Assembly (NCBI RefSeq): GCF_963678795.1
Contig: NZ_OY787453.1
Span: 1,302,001 to 1,366,000 of the forward strand
Reading direction: 5' to 3'
DNA from: an uncultured Methanoregula sp.
GTDB lineage: Archaea > Halobacteriota > Methanomicrobia > Methanomicrobiales > Methanospirillaceae
DNA length: 64,000 nucleotides
Shown: positions 1-9,495 of the stretch, one piece after another
Layout of the letters: the number at the start of each line of letters is the position of its first letter
Position numbering within the stretch: the stretch's first letter is position 1
The notes under the pieces: generated by a model
Database searches by the model: none
Told to the model about the DNA's origin: nothing
What the model saw: the letters and a program-made list of their open reading frames with translations, nothing else
Position numbers and translations under genes: made by a program

Positions 1-826
1 CACGAACGTCGCCTCCCCGGCAGAGCTGCTTGGGTGAGTTGTACCAGCCATCTTCGTCAGCATAACGGGATATTGCAGCATCGAGTCCCGAGAGTGTTCG
101 TTCGTCCGATTTCCGGGCCAGCGAGACCATATCCGCCCCGTGAGATAGCATCTCGCGCATCCGGTCGAACGTATTGATGGAGTTGTTGGCGATGATCAAA
201 AGCGGGCAGCTGTTCCGTATCTGCCGGAGTTTTGCAGAACCGAAGTCCATGAGATCGATGTGCAGGATATCTGCGCCGGCCGACCAGATGTTTCTTGCAA
301 GCACCCGGTCGTCATCGGCAACCCCCGCCCGGATCTTTACCGATACGGTCACCCCTTTTGCCTTGAGTGCCCGGATCGTTGCCGTCAGTTTTTGCTGGTG
401 TTTGAGGTAGTATTCCCCGCACCCTGCTGCGACCATGGCAGGCTGCCGGCAGTGGGCGTCGATCTCGTACACAACGCCGTCCCCGAGTGTTTCTGCAAGG
501 GAGGCGAATGCTCCGGGAGTGACTCCACGGAGATTGATCCCGAGGATCAGAGGATTTCCCTCCACGAGGGTAATCTGGTGTCGCAGTTCTTCAGCCGGGT
601 TATCGAACAGGAATTCCTTACGGTCACCTCCGGCAGCTATCTCTTTTGCCGCTGCCATTGTCGGCTCGTCAATGGAATATCCCCCGATAAAAGCGAGACC
701 TGCAAACTCTGAACGTTCAAGCACATAGGTGCTGTCAACAATCCCTGCCATGGAAGCAATGGCTATCGGTGTCCTGGCTATCCGGTCGTTTATGAGCAAC
801 CCAAAGCGCTCAAACGCATCCATCAT
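1..826 (-). CDS. Methanogenesis marker 9-like TIM-barrel protein (C-terminus outside window)
   Basis: This reading frame was translated by hand; it starts at ATG 826 (a second ATG follows at 823) and runs off the left edge, so only about 275 residues are visible. The sequence resembles flavin-dependent dihydrouridine synthase barrels: GINLRG near residue 105, an EIDAHCRQP segment, SVKIRAGV and an ADILHIDLMDFG strand. In methanogens this kind of barrel occurs in the protein carrying methanogenesis marker domain 9, whose function is unknown. That domain would lie in the missing part, so the name rests on resemblance of the barrel only. A plain archaeal DUS-like oxidoreductase is the alternative. 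It is transcribed toward the left edge, away from the F430 genes. Confidence 0.5.
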   Translation of the reverse strand, partial: MMDAFERFGLLINDRIARTPIAIASMAGIVDSTYVLERSEFAGLAFIGGYSIDEPTMAAAKEIAAGGDRKEFLFDNPAEELRHQITLVEGNPLILGINLRGVTPGAFASLAETLGDGVVYEIDAHCRQPAMVAAGCGEYYLKHQQKLTATIRALKAKGVTVSVKIRAGVADDDRVLARNIWSAGADILHIDLMDFGSAKLRQIRNSCPLLIIANNSINTFDRMREMLSHGADMVSLARKSDERTLSGLDAAISRYADEDGWYNSPKQLCRGGDVR

Positions 827-1076
827 GAGTTCATATCTGTTGACAGTACCATAACAAATTCCTTTGCATATTATATGCCGGAACAATCAGGTGTTACTTT
901 AGAGATCAAAATGACCTGAATGTTGTTTAGGAAAAACCGTGAGCCATGTTTTATCTTATTGATTGTTTATTGGCATCCTGCAGGATGTTGCTCGTATCAT
1001 ACTCTCTGATACATGGGGGTTCCGGTAAAAAAATGTCTCCCTGCCTGGTATCCACGGTCCTGAGTGCGTGCGTAAA

Positions 1077-2327
1077 TCAGCCTGCTTTTTTAAGGGTAAA
1101 ATGAATGGCTGCACCTTTATCCGGCTGCCCCTTAATCCGGTCATCCGCCCAGATTTTCCCCCCGTAGTTCTCGACCAGTGTCCGGGCAATAAAAAGGCCC
1201 AGGCCTTTTCCGCTTTTGGGGTTCATTCCTTTCCGGAACCGGTCAAAGACGACCGGTTTCATATCATCCGGAATGCCCGGCCCGTTATCACTGACGATGA
1301 CCTCCACATGATCGGGATGATCGACGACCTGCAGGAAAATCTCTGCTTTCGCCCCGGCGAATTTTGTGCTGTTTCCCACAAGGTTTGCAAACACCTGGCC
1401 AAGGAGCGTATCTGCCATGACCCGGGCTTTTGTACCTGAATAACGAATCCTGTTGGTTGAGAACCGTCGGATCTCGTTCCGGATGATGTCATCCAGGACT
1501 ATTTCCCGTATCGTTTCTTTTATTTCGTGTAACCTGCGGATCGTCGACACATTCCCGATAATCTCCGTGCTTTGGTTGATGCAGTTGACAAGTCTCTGGG
1601 CATGGGATTTGTGGGTATCTGCGGTTTTCATCAGTAATAGTTCGGTGAGTGCCAGGGCACCGGTATTGACATTGTTGATATCATGGGTAATAATGTCAAG
1701 GTAGAGGTTCGCCTCATCATTGGCTTCTGAGAGACGTTTCTGGCCGGAAAGAACCTCTTGGTGCTGGATCACGGCTGCTTCATAGGCAGAAAGGAGGAGC
1801 TCAATGATATGCTGGCGGCTGTGCGATATCCTGAACGTCTTCCCCGAGTGGATGAGATCAAACGGCTGACCCGGGATGTCCTCCGGAGCCGGGTGGCTCG
1901 CATCCGCAAGAACCTTTTTTAAGTGGGATATGAGATGATCTCCCTGGTAAGGTTTCGTGATGAAGTTATCTGCTCCGGATACGAGGGCATAAATGATGTC
2001 CTTGCTGTCTACCAGCATAGTCAGGAGGATGACCGGAATATGGCAGTACCGCTCGTCGCTTTTGACTGCCCTGCAGAACTCATACCCATCCATAACCGGC
2101 ATGACAATGTCACTGATGATGGCATCAGGTTTTTCAGAATCCAGCATGTCAAGCGCTTGTCTGCCATTTTCTGCAACTACCGGGACAAATCCATGTTTCT
2201 CCAGGATGCTTTTGAGGATCTCGGCCTGAGTCCGGCTGTCTTCAGCTATCAAGACCTTCGCATGTTTTCTGGTAGAGATGCCTCCCCGGCTCATGGTTTT
2301 TTCCTGTATATTCACATTGGTACTCAA
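1077..2327 (-). CDS. Response regulator-histidine kinase hybrid
   Basis: Cytoplasmic signalling protein of 416 residues with the receiver domain first and the kinase second. The receiver covers about residues 23-140, with the acceptor Asp at 73 (ISDIVMP) and the conserved Lys in ITKPY near 125. A linker leads to a dimerisation segment with H215 in the motif THDINN, then a HATPase domain with an N box (NLVGNSTKF, about 315-323), DNGPGIP at 348-354 and GKGLGL at 373-378. All catalytic motifs look intact. There is no membrane segment or sensor domain, so the input must come through the receiver domain. No partner regulator is adjacent. The architecture is common in methanogens. Confidence 0.85.
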   Translation of the reverse strand: MSTNVNIQEKTMSRGGISTRKHAKVLIAEDSRTQAEILKSILEKHGFVPVVAENGRQALDMLDSEKPDAIISDIVMPVMDGYEFCRAVKSDERYCHIPVILLTMLVDSKDIIYALVSGADNFITKPYQGDHLISHLKKVLADASHPAPEDIPGQPFDLIHSGKTFRISHSRQHIIELLLSAYEAAVIQHQEVLSGQKRLSEANDEANLYLDIITHDINNVNTGALALTELLLMKTADTHKSHAQRLVNCINQSTEIIGNVSTIRRLHEIKETIREIVLDDIIRNEIRRFSTNRIRYSGTKARVMADTLLGQVFANLVGNSTKFAGAKAEIFLQVVDHPDHVEVIVSDNGPGIPDDMKPVVFDRFRKGMNPKSGKGLGLFIARTLVENYGGKIWADDRIKGQPDKGAAIHFTLKKAG

Positions 2328-2601
2328 TATTAAAATGATGACCTATTTATAACGCAGCAAATTTCATTCCTCTACCCTGATGAGCCCGGGTGTCCGGGTT
2401 GCTCCAGCAGTATGGCCGTGAATGGTCTTGCAGAAACGATATATGTGGTCGCTTCTCTCATACGTATTACGGAAACGAAGATCGATCCGATAAAAATTAT
2501 TACGATCAGTACCCATTTTTCATACAGCGTGATTACATAAGGTCGGAATATCCGAATCTTGTCTAAAACACCAACAAACCATACTATTGAGGTTACATTA
2601 T

Positions 2602-3003
2602 ATGAGCAGGAAGGGAATGTTACTCGTTGGGCACGGAAGCACGATGCCCTACAACCAGGAACTTGTTGAGAGAACTGCTGTCTTCATCCGGGAAAAGCAC
2701 CCGGATTTTATTGTGAAAAGCGGTTTCATGAATATGAATAAACCCTCTATCAAGGACTCGCTTGAAGCTTTCCGGCACGAACCGATCGATGCTCTTGTTG
2801 TTGTCCCTCTGTTCCTGGCAAAAGGCGTACACATTGAAAAAGATATTCCCGGTGAGATTGGACTCCCGGAAGGTGTGAAAAAGGGCAATTTTTCGCTGAA
2901 TGGCAAGAGCGTTCCCATGGTCTATGCTGACCCCATTGGCAGCGATCCCCTGCTTGCTGATCTGATGGTGAAGAACGCATCCAAAGCACTCACCCTCATC
3001 TGA
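2602..3003 (+). CDS. cfbA: Sirohydrochlorin nickelochelatase CfbA
   Basis: Inserts Ni into sirohydrochlorin, the first committed step to coenzyme F430 of methyl-CoM reductase. At 133 residues it matches the short archaeal CbiX/CfbA chelatases that work as dimers. GHGS near the N-terminus gives the metal-handling H11, and H77 in KGVHIEKD is the second expected histidine. I chose ATG 2602 because a GAGGT motif lies about 9 nt upstream (2590); ATG 2617 is the other candidate. It is the first gene of a compact same-strand run with cfbE, cfbD and cfbB, which supports a nickel rather than cobalt role. Confidence 0.85.
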   Translation: MSRKGMLLVGHGSTMPYNQELVERTAVFIREKHPDFIVKSGFMNMNKPSIKDSLEAFRHEPIDALVVVPLFLAKGVHIEKDIPGEIGLPEGVKKGNFSLNGKSVPMVYADPIGSDPLLADLMVKNASKALTLI

Positions 3004-3016
3004 ATTCCCTTTTTTT

Positions 3017-4237
3017 ATGCATATCCTGGTTCTGGACACGATCCATGGCGGGGATGCAATAGGCCGGGCGCTGACTGCCCGTGGCGACACTGTCGATACC
3101 GTGGATGTTTACCGGGGAACCGGTGGAGTCAGTATAAAGACCGCAGGCTCGCGCACATATGATCTGATAGTCGCCCCTGTTCATCTCGACCCGGATCATA
3201 TCCTGCTCAGGACTGCGCATGCCCCGGTCATATCCCATCACGAGGCAGTTCGACAGCTTCTTGACGGGAACATACCCATCCCCATGATCGAGATCACCGG
3301 CACAAGGGGAAAAACCACGACCGCACATGCCCTTGCTTCAATCCTTCCCGGCAGGGGAATCCTCCATACTTCTTCCGGAACGTACCGCTTCCCCGGAAAG
3401 GAATGGATCTCGCGTACAAGCATCACCCCTGCGTCAGTTCTTCATGCAGCCGGCCTTGCGCGGGAGATCGGCGGCTGGCTGGTTGTCGAGGAATCCCTCG
3501 GTGTCACCGGTGCAGGAACGCTCGCGATCATTACTTCTGACGAGGACTACTCCTTTGCAGCCGGGAAGAAACTGGCGGTTGCTGCGAAGATGGAATCGGC
3601 GCGTTTTTCAAAACAATTACTGGTAGCCGGGAATTTACGCAGTGGGGGATCTCCGGGAGTTGTGCATCTTGAGGATATTGTGTCATCCGAGCGAACCGGA
3701 TGCCGGGTCAATATTGCCGGGAAGGAATTCCGGTTCAGTAACTCCCTTCTTCTGCTCCCGTCGTACAGGGTTCCCCTGGAACTGGCCGCCGCCGCGGCAG
3801 CAATCCTCGGATTTGATCCAACCCCTCTTGCATTGTTTACTGCCCTTCCCGGCCGGATGTCCACCACACGGACCGGCGGTATCCTTGTTGTCGACAATTC
3901 CAACAGCGGTACAAATGCCGATACCGCCCTGGATGCCATGCGGTATGCACGGGCACTTGAGGGCAACCCGGAAATTACTCTCGTCATCGGGAAAGCCGTG
4001 GGTGATGGTGCAGTCTGCGAAGGATTTCCCCCCGATCAGGTCCTTTCCGTAATCAGGGTGGCTAACCCGCAGCGGATTGTCTGGGTCGGCGATCTCCCTG
4101 GCCGCGAAACTCCCGGATACCGTGAGCTGGAACCACTCCTCACTGCCCGCGCTGCCTCTCTTGAAGAAGGCTATTCCCTTGCAAAAGACAACACTCATAC
4201 GGGTTCCATAGTCCTTGCCGTTAAAACCTGGAGATGA
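3017..4237 (+). CDS. cfbE: Coenzyme F430 synthetase CfbE (Mur ligase-like)
   Basis: ATP-dependent Mur-ligase-family enzyme that closes the last ring of F430 from 15,17(3)-seco-F430-17(3)-acid. In the 406 residues the nucleotide-binding motif GTRGKTTT sits at about 95-102, after an N-terminal domain of roughly 85 residues. The central and C-terminal domains have Mur-like features (SLGVTGAGTLAIITSDE; VDNSNSGTNADT; LVIGKAVGDG). It starts 13 nt after cfbA and ends 9 nt before cfbD, so the four genes are almost certainly one transcript. Without the context it could be taken for a MurD-like ligase, but neighbours and domain layout point to CfbE. Confidence 0.88.
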   Translation: MHILVLDTIHGGDAIGRALTARGDTVDTVDVYRGTGGVSIKTAGSRTYDLIVAPVHLDPDHILLRTAHAPVISHHEAVRQLLDGNIPIPMIEITGTRGKTTTAHALASILPGRGILHTSSGTYRFPGKEWISRTSITPASVLHAAGLAREIGGWLVVEESLGVTGAGTLAIITSDEDYSFAAGKKLAVAAKMESARFSKQLLVAGNLRSGGSPGVVHLEDIVSSERTGCRVNIAGKEFRFSNSLLLLPSYRVPLELAAAAAAILGFDPTPLALFTALPGRMSTTRTGGILVVDNSNSGTNADTALDAMRYARALEGNPEITLVIGKAVGDGAVCEGFPPDQVLSVIRVANPQRIVWVGDLPGRETPGYRELEPLLTARAASLEEGYSLAKDNTHTGSIVLAVKTWR

Positions 4238-4246
4238 CTTTAAACC

Positions 4247-5311
4247 ATGAAATCCATGCACCCCCGGCCCAGTTCGATCGTAGCCGCCCTCTATACGGCA
4301 CGAGATCTCAAGGTTGATGTCTCCATCCTTCACGGGCCATCCGGCTGTTCGTTCAAACATGCCCGGCTTCTCGAAGAGGACGGGATGCGGGTCCTGACAA
4401 CCTCTCTTGCGGATAATGAATTTATTTTCGGGGGCCAGAACCCGCTTGAGGAAGTGCTCCGGTATGCCGAGGATAATTTTTCCCCGGAACGTATGGCAGT
4501 GATCGGGACATGCGTTGCCATGATCATTGGTGAGGATCTCCAGTCTGCCATTGACGGGGCAGGTATTACCACGCCAACTATTGCTGTTGATATCCATGCA
4601 GGCTATCCTGAAAATATTGCCGGCGTGCTACGGACGCTGGAAGCAGCAGAAGAAGCCGGGTGGATCACTGCAGAAGAGATGACCCGGCAACGGTACATGA
4701 TGGAGAAGGCAAACGAAGTGGAGCGCTTGCGGGGAGCTGCCTGCAAAGCGTACATCGAGCCGTCCCGGGGAGACCTGAAACATCTCGCGGCAGAGCGTCT
4801 TCTCGGACTGGTCCGCAGCGGGAAGAAAGGGGTCGCGATCCTGAACGCGAAGAAAGAGACAGCGTACATGTTCTCCGACCCCCTCATTGCGCTCCACGAT
4901 GTCTGTCCCCGGGCCGATATCACGTATATCGCCAATCTCGACCAGCGGGGACTCCCCAAAGTGCGGGCGGATGCAGGGCGCATTCTCGGTGAGATGACCT
5001 CCCGCGGGGTTGATCCCCTCCTCCTCGGGGCGCTTGACGAGTACGGGGCAAACGGGGAAGCGCTCGGGAAGATACTTGCGGAGATCAGACCTGATTTCGC
5101 CCTTATCACCGGTGTCCCCCATGCAATTCCTCCTGAATACACGGAAGGGATTGAATGTTTCTCGATAACCAATGGTCCCCGGCAGGTCGAGCCACTCAGG
5201 GATCTCGGCCACCGGCACGTCATGGTGGAAGTCGATCTCCACCCGAAAACACTTGGCGTGAGTGCCATCGTGGAGAGTGAGTTTGGAGCAGTACTCCGGA
5301 GCCTTCCATGA
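4247..5311 (+). CDS. cfbD: Ni-sirohydrochlorin a,c-diamide reductive cyclase, catalytic subunit CfbD
   Basis: Nitrogenase component 1-like subunit that, with the NifH-like CfbC, performs the six-electron reduction and lactam ring closure in F430 biosynthesis. It has 354 residues, the short size typical of CfbD compared with NifD. C34 (PSGCSFKH) and C89 (GTCVAMI) are candidate 4Fe-4S ligands. The C-terminal half carries NifD-like features such as FALITGVPHAIP. It overlaps cfbB by four bases (ATGA), which implies translational coupling. Its obligate partner cfbC is not in this window; the two ATPases near 28 kb are CooC-like, not NifH-like. Confidence 0.88.
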   Translation: MKSMHPRPSSIVAALYTARDLKVDVSILHGPSGCSFKHARLLEEDGMRVLTTSLADNEFIFGGQNPLEEVLRYAEDNFSPERMAVIGTCVAMIIGEDLQSAIDGAGITTPTIAVDIHAGYPENIAGVLRTLEAAEEAGWITAEEMTRQRYMMEKANEVERLRGAACKAYIEPSRGDLKHLAAERLLGLVRSGKKGVAILNAKKETAYMFSDPLIALHDVCPRADITYIANLDQRGLPKVRADAGRILGEMTSRGVDPLLLGALDEYGANGEALGKILAEIRPDFALITGVPHAIPPEYTEGIECFSITNGPRQVEPLRDLGHRHVMVEVDLHPKTLGVSAIVESEFGAVLRSLP

Positions 5312-6684
5312 AACAGGTACTCATCTCCGGCGACCGTTCCGGCAGTGGGAAGACCAGCATCACGCTCGCTCTCGCTGCACTTTTAAGCAAGACCGACCGC
5401 GTCCAGACCTTCAAGGTTGGGATGGACTATATCGATCCTTCGTATCTCTCTGCCGTCTCCGGCAGGCCCTGCCGGAATCTCGACAGTTTTACCCTCTCGG
5501 GAAGACAGGTGCAGGATATCTTCGCGTATGGGTGCCGGGACGCGGATATCGCTCTTATCGAAGGAGTACGCGGATTGTATGAAGGAGCAGAAGCGCTCAC
5601 CGATACCGGAAGTACCGCGGCAGTTGCAAAATCCCTTGATATGCCGGTAGTCCTGGTTGTTTCCGCGCAGAGCATCACCCGCAGTGCGGCAGCAGTAGTG
5701 AAAGGGTTCCAGGCGTTCGATCCCGATCTCACTATTGCCGGCGTGATTCTCAACAATATCAAGGGGGAGCAGCATAAGGCCAAGGCAAAGACGGCGATTG
5801 AACATTACTGTGATATCCCGGTGATCGGCGCGATCCCCCGCATGGACGAGATGCAGCTCGCCATGCGCCATCTCGGTCTCGTCCCGTACCGCGAAGGATC
5901 CCGGAACGGGGAATTTGAAGACCGGATCAGGACTATCACTGACCTGATCGCAGATTACGTGGATCTCAATGCGTTCCGGGCGCTCATGAAAGATACGCCG
6001 GTCACTCCCCCGTCCTCCTCTCTCTTTGATAAAAAGCCGGAGCCGGACGTCACTATCGGGATAGCGCTCGACGAGGCGTTCAACTTCTATTACGCGGACC
6101 TTTTCGATCTCCTGCATAGCCTGGGGGTGTCGTATATCCCGTTCAGCCCTGTCCACGACCGGCTCCCTGAAGCGGATGGTTATATTATCGGCGGGGGTTA
6201 CCCGGAACTGTTCGCGGGAGACCTTGAGAAGAACGATCGGATGCGGGAGGCTATCCGGGAAATTTCCCGGAACGGAACCCCGGTATATGCAGAGTGCGGG
6301 GGGTTGATGTACCTGACCGGGCAGATCCAGATCCGGAAAGGATGGCGCGATCTCCCGCAGGATGAGAAGTATGCCATGTGCGGGGTTTTTTCCGGCGAAA
6401 CCCGTATGCCTTCCCGGCGGGTTGTCAGCTATGTCGAGGGAACGTGTTCCCGTGATTCACCGTTCGGCTCAGCCACGTTCCGTGGGCACGAGTTCCACTA
6501 TTCGGACGTGGTGCTTGCTCCTGAAACGCGATATGCCTATACCCTCTCCCGCGGTGTGGGGATCCATAACAATCTGGATGGTGCGATCAGGAATAATACC
6601 CTTGGGAGTTACACGCACCTCCATCCCGTGGCAAGTGCCGGTATGTTCTCGCATTTTGTGGATCTCTGCAGGAAGCCTGCGTAA
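5308..6684 (+). CDS. cfbB: Ni-sirohydrochlorin a,c-diamide synthase CfbB
   Basis: Glutamine-dependent amidotransferase of the CbiA/CobB family that amidates the a and c acetate side chains of Ni-sirohydrochlorin. In 458 residues it shows an N-terminal dethiobiotin-synthetase-like ATPase with SGDRSGSGKTS near residues 7-17 and a C-terminal class I glutaminase-like domain with the nucleophile Cys in YAECGGLMYL and a late His in YTHLHPV. The family also includes cobyrinate a,c-diamide synthase CbiA. Linkage to cfbA, cfbE and cfbD is the main reason for choosing CfbB. It is the last gene of the cluster and converges with the gene ending at 6705. Confidence 0.87.
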   Translation: MKQVLISGDRSGSGKTSITLALAALLSKTDRVQTFKVGMDYIDPSYLSAVSGRPCRNLDSFTLSGRQVQDIFAYGCRDADIALIEGVRGLYEGAEALTDTGSTAAVAKSLDMPVVLVVSAQSITRSAAAVVKGFQAFDPDLTIAGVILNNIKGEQHKAKAKTAIEHYCDIPVIGAIPRMDEMQLAMRHLGLVPYREGSRNGEFEDRIRTITDLIADYVDLNAFRALMKDTPVTPPSSSLFDKKPEPDVTIGIALDEAFNFYYADLFDLLHSLGVSYIPFSPVHDRLPEADGYIIGGGYPELFAGDLEKNDRMREAIREISRNGTPVYAECGGLMYLTGQIQIRKGWRDLPQDEKYAMCGVFSGETRMPSRRVVSYVEGTCSRDSPFGSATFRGHEFHYSDVVLAPETRYAYTLSRGVGIHNNLDGAIRNNTLGSYTHLHPVASAGMFSHFVDLCRKPA

Positions 6685-6704
6685 CCTGCCCCGGTTCGTC
6701 CATA

Positions 6705-7280
6705 TTACAGGAGACAGGGCGCAGTGACAGCCTGTTCGTAATCCATGATATGGTCAACGAATGCGCTCATCTGGGAGAGTATCACCGGGTCCAGCCCTTT
6801 TTCCACACTGAGGAAGATCCCGGAGATATCCGAAAGCTGCAGTTTGTTGACGATAAAATGCAGAAATTTTGAAGCGGTTGCCGAGGGGATATGGATTAAG
6901 AGCATGCTCACGGAGTCGAACATGATGCATTTTTTCCCTTCCGGCATCTGCTTTATAAGTTCAGTGATGGCGATGCCGAGATCGGTGAGGTTTGACGGAG
7001 TGGTGACATATTTCACCCGGGCATCTGGAGCACATACACCCCCCGAATACTGGGTCACGGTATCGATGACATAGTAGGAACCGGGGCTGATCCCCTCTTT
7101 TGCGTACATCTTGGCAAGGACCTTGCAGGGCTTGTTGACCGTGACAATCAGGGGAGTACAGCCACTCTTTAAGATCTTCTTTAAGATCATCAGGTTCATG
7201 TCCTGGACTTTCTCCGGCTCGGCAAGGACCAGGCAGAGCATGCTCTCCTGAGTATTTACGGCTGGGGTTGGCATGTCCAC
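6705..7280 (-). CDS. KaiC/RecA-like signalling protein without P-loop
   Basis: 191 residues with no signal peptide or membrane segment. The pattern of hydrophobic strands (LCLVLAEP, TPLIVTVNKP, SYYVIDTVT, KCIMFDSVSMLLI, ISGIFLSVEKG) resembles the KaiC/RadA-like ATPase core found in many archaeal signalling proteins. However, no GxxxxGK[ST] motif is present, so it probably does not hydrolyse ATP. A Walker B-like strand (CIMFDSVS) remains. It follows the PAS protein at 7287 with a 6-nt gap and is probably co-transcribed with it. The role is likely protein-protein signalling; function is inferred only. Confidence 0.55.
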   Translation of the reverse strand: MDMPTPAVNTQESMLCLVLAEPEKVQDMNLMILKKILKSGCTPLIVTVNKPCKVLAKMYAKEGISPGSYYVIDTVTQYSGGVCAPDARVKYVTTPSNLTDLGIAITELIKQMPEGKKCIMFDSVSMLLIHIPSATASKFLHFIVNKLQLSDISGIFLSVEKGLDPVILSQMSAFVDHIMDYEQAVTAPCLL

Positions 7281-7286
7281 CCGGGA

Positions 7287-7961
7287 TCACATCCTGTTGA
7301 AAAATTCACGGTACTCCCTGGGGATATCGGCTGACCGGCCTTTGACCGCCTTTTCCTGGAGTTCTTCGATATTTTTGAGGATCTGCGCAAGATTATTTGC
7401 ATGCATCACCAGCTGCATCCGGATATCCTCGGCATCGTAGTCCCCGTTTTTTGCCTGCTCTGCGATCTGCAGGAAGTCCTTCTGCATCAATTCTAATGGT
7501 TTTTTTGCACGCAGGATCGATTCCGACAGGAATACGGTCAGGGCGAGCTGGCGTTCCTCGGCCTTCACCCGGTCCGTGATATCGGTGAAGCTCTCGATGA
7601 GGTAATCCTTCCCGCCAATCTCTGCTTTCGCAACGGTCTTTAAGACCGGCACCCGTTCGCCTTTCGTATTGATGACCTCGCGCTCGATATTCAGGATATT
7701 CCGGCGAAGGTCAGTGACCGGGCATTCACCGCACTTTGCCGGGCAGACAAACTCCTGGCAGCCTTTCCCGAGCATCTGGTCACGGGAAAAACCGGTGAGG
7801 GACTCCATCAAGGGGTTGGCATCAACAATCCGGTGGGCGGTCGGATCGATGACCATGATTGCAGTCTGGATACGCTCAAATATCGTCCGGAAGAGGTCCA
7901 TGGAAGAAGGGTCTCCTGAAGCAATCCCTTTGATCAGGCCCTCTTTCTCCTTTTCGGGCAT
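7287..7961 (-). CDS. PAS-domain sensor protein with cysteine cluster
   Basis: 224 residues and soluble. One PAS domain spans about 25-140 (IQTAIMVIDPTAHRIVDANP, then FTDITDRVKAEE at its end), followed by a helical, coiled-coil-prone C-terminus. Inside the PAS domain there is a CPAKCGECPV cluster (C-x3-C-x2-C), with one more Cys a few residues upstream (GKGCQEFVC). Such a cluster could bind a metal or Fe-S centre and sense redox, although similar Cys-rich inserts recur in PAS proteins of anaerobes. It has no kinase or output domain. It is the upstream gene of a two-gene unit with the KaiC-like protein, suggesting a sensor-adaptor pair. Confidence 0.7.
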   Translation of the reverse strand: MPEKEKEGLIKGIASGDPSSMDLFRTIFERIQTAIMVIDPTAHRIVDANPLMESLTGFSRDQMLGKGCQEFVCPAKCGECPVTDLRRNILNIEREVINTKGERVPVLKTVAKAEIGGKDYLIESFTDITDRVKAEERQLALTVFLSESILRAKKPLELMQKDFLQIAEQAKNGDYDAEDIRMQLVMHANNLAQILKNIEELQEKAVKGRSADIPREYREFFNRM

Positions 7962-8109
7962 ACGGATCTCATGCCTCCCCGGTCTCTGTGTATCTCATTG
8001 TAGTGTGAGATAATCCCCGGAAGGTATATCAATATTTGTGCAGCCGGACACCATGCCCCGGTGGGATAAAAGAAAAAACTACAAAACCCCGGGCGCCCCA
8101 CACACAATT

Positions 8110-8982
8110 ATGATCATTTACATTGATGGAAAATATCTTCCGGAAGACCAGGCAAAGATCTCGGTTTTCGATCACGGGTTTTTATATGGTGACGGTGTGT
8201 TTGAGGGCATCCGTGCCTACAACGGGAGAGTGTTCCGGCTCAAGGAGCATGTTGACCGGATGTATGATTCGGCAAAGACGATCGATTTGAAACCCCCGAT
8301 CAGCAAGGAGGAGATGATCGAGGTCATCTGCGAGGTCCTGCGACGGAACAAGCTCGATAACGCGTACATCCGCCCGATCATCAGCCGCGGACACGGGGAT
8401 CTCGGCCTCGACCCGCGCAAGTGCCCGAAGCCCTCGGTGGTTGTCATCGCGGTGACCTGGGGTGCGATGTACGGCGACCTGTACGAGAAAGGGCTTAAAG
8501 CAATCACCGTCTCGATAAGGCGCAACCCGGCAGAATGCATGCCCCCGAATGTCAAGAGCCTCAACTATCTCAATAATATTCTTGCCAAGATCGAGGCGAA
8601 CTACAAGGGCGGGGACGAGGCGATCTTCTTTGATACGAATGGTTACCTCTCCGAAGGATCGGGAGACAACCTGTATGTTGTCAAGAACGGTGAGATCCTC
8701 ACGCCCCCGACCCTCAACAATCTTCGCGGCATTTCCCGGATGGTGCTCCTGGAGATTGCACGGTCCCTGGGGATTACGGTCAAGGAACAGAACCTCGGGT
8801 ATTTCGATCTCTATACTGCCGATGAGCTGATCTGCACGGGGACTGCCGCAGAAGTGGCCCCGATTACCTGGTGTGACGGGCGCACGATCGGGAGCGGGAA
8901 GCCCGGCCCGATCACCCGCCAGCTGATGGCAGCATTCAAGACCGTTACAGAAAAGGAAGGATATCCCATCAACAAGAAATAA
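8110..8982 (+). CDS. ilvE: Branched-chain amino acid aminotransferase
   Basis: PLP-dependent class IV aminotransferase that moves the amino group between glutamate and the 2-oxo acids of valine, leucine and isoleucine. It has 290 residues from ATG 8110, where the family N-terminus (IYIDGKYLP) begins; in-frame starts at 8038 and 8053 would add a non-conserved extension. The PLP lysine is expected at K149 in [10 protein letters not shown], and SEGSGDNLY near 181-189 carries the conserved Glu. The C-terminal pyridoxal signature ([14 protein letters not shown]) is present. It stands alone, with no other ilv or leu genes nearby. Confidence 0.92.
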   Translation: MIIYIDGKYLPEDQAKISVFDHGFLYGDGVFEGIRAYNGRVFRLKEHVDRMYDSAKTIDLKPPISKEEMIEVICEVLRRNKLDNAYIRPIISRGHGDLGLDPRKCPKPSVVVIAVTWGAMYGDLYEKGLKAITVSIRRNPAECMPPNVKSLNYLNNILAKIEANYKGGDEAIFFDTNGYLSEGSGDNLYVVKNGEILTPPTLNNLRGISRMVLLEIARSLGITVKEQNLGYFDLYTADELICTGTAAEVAPITWCDGRTIGSGKPGPITRQLMAAFKTVTEKEGYPINKK

Positions 8983-9151
8983 TTTTTTCCGGGATGGTAT
9001 CCCGTCATGCCGGTAGTGGATACTATCGCACATAAAAAAATGAGCAAATAAAATCCAAAAAAACATTCTTCTGCCGGTGAGTGTTACGGTGCCCGGAAAC
9101 CGGGTTTAAGCCCGGAATCATCATGCCCGGTGGTTGTTCCCCATCCATAAC

Positions 9152-9159
9152 TTATTTAT
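9152..9159 (+). promoter_or_regulatory. Probable TATA box of tRNA-Glu
   Basis: TTATTTAT lies 31-38 nt upstream of the mature tRNA-Glu 5' end. That spacing suits an archaeal TATA box with a short leader. Assigned by sequence and position only. Confidence 0.4.
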
Positions 9160-9189
9160 GACGTTACGAGAAACTAGATAGGACAACGC

Positions 9190-9264
9190 GCTGCTATAGT
9201 GTAGTCCGGCCAATCATGCGGGCCTTTCACGCCCGCGACTGGGGTTCGAATCCCCATAGCAGCA
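9190..9264 (+). tRNA. tRNA-Glu (anticodon TTC)
   Basis: Complete cloverleaf. The acceptor stem is GCTGCTA/TAGCAGC, the anticodon stem CGGGC/GCCCG encloses the loop CTTTCAC with anticodon TTC, and the T arm is CTGGGGTTCGAATCCCCA, with an A discriminator at 9264. CCA is not encoded. The 3' part of this gene is partly duplicated about 1.1 kb downstream, which marks the locus as a past integration or duplication point. Confidence 0.95.
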
Positions 9265-9495
9265 TTTTTCACTCGTGGTTCGATTCTCTAACGTTTTTTT
9301 TTAAGCACAAGCCATAGACCAGTCCCGGCCATGGCGCTTTACGTTTCCGGTCCAAATCTCATCTGACTCAAATTAATTGCTTCGATACCACTGCACCCAT
9401 TTGACAAGGGGATCTCCGGAACTAAATGATACGGAATTATATGCAATGGGGATAATGAGGTTTCATGAGCAAATACATGGGTTCTCTTCCTCGTC

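Noticed and set aside
3683..4597. 304-codon frame antisense to cfbE and cfbD
   Set aside because: Shadow of two well-conserved genes; no domain in the antisense translation.
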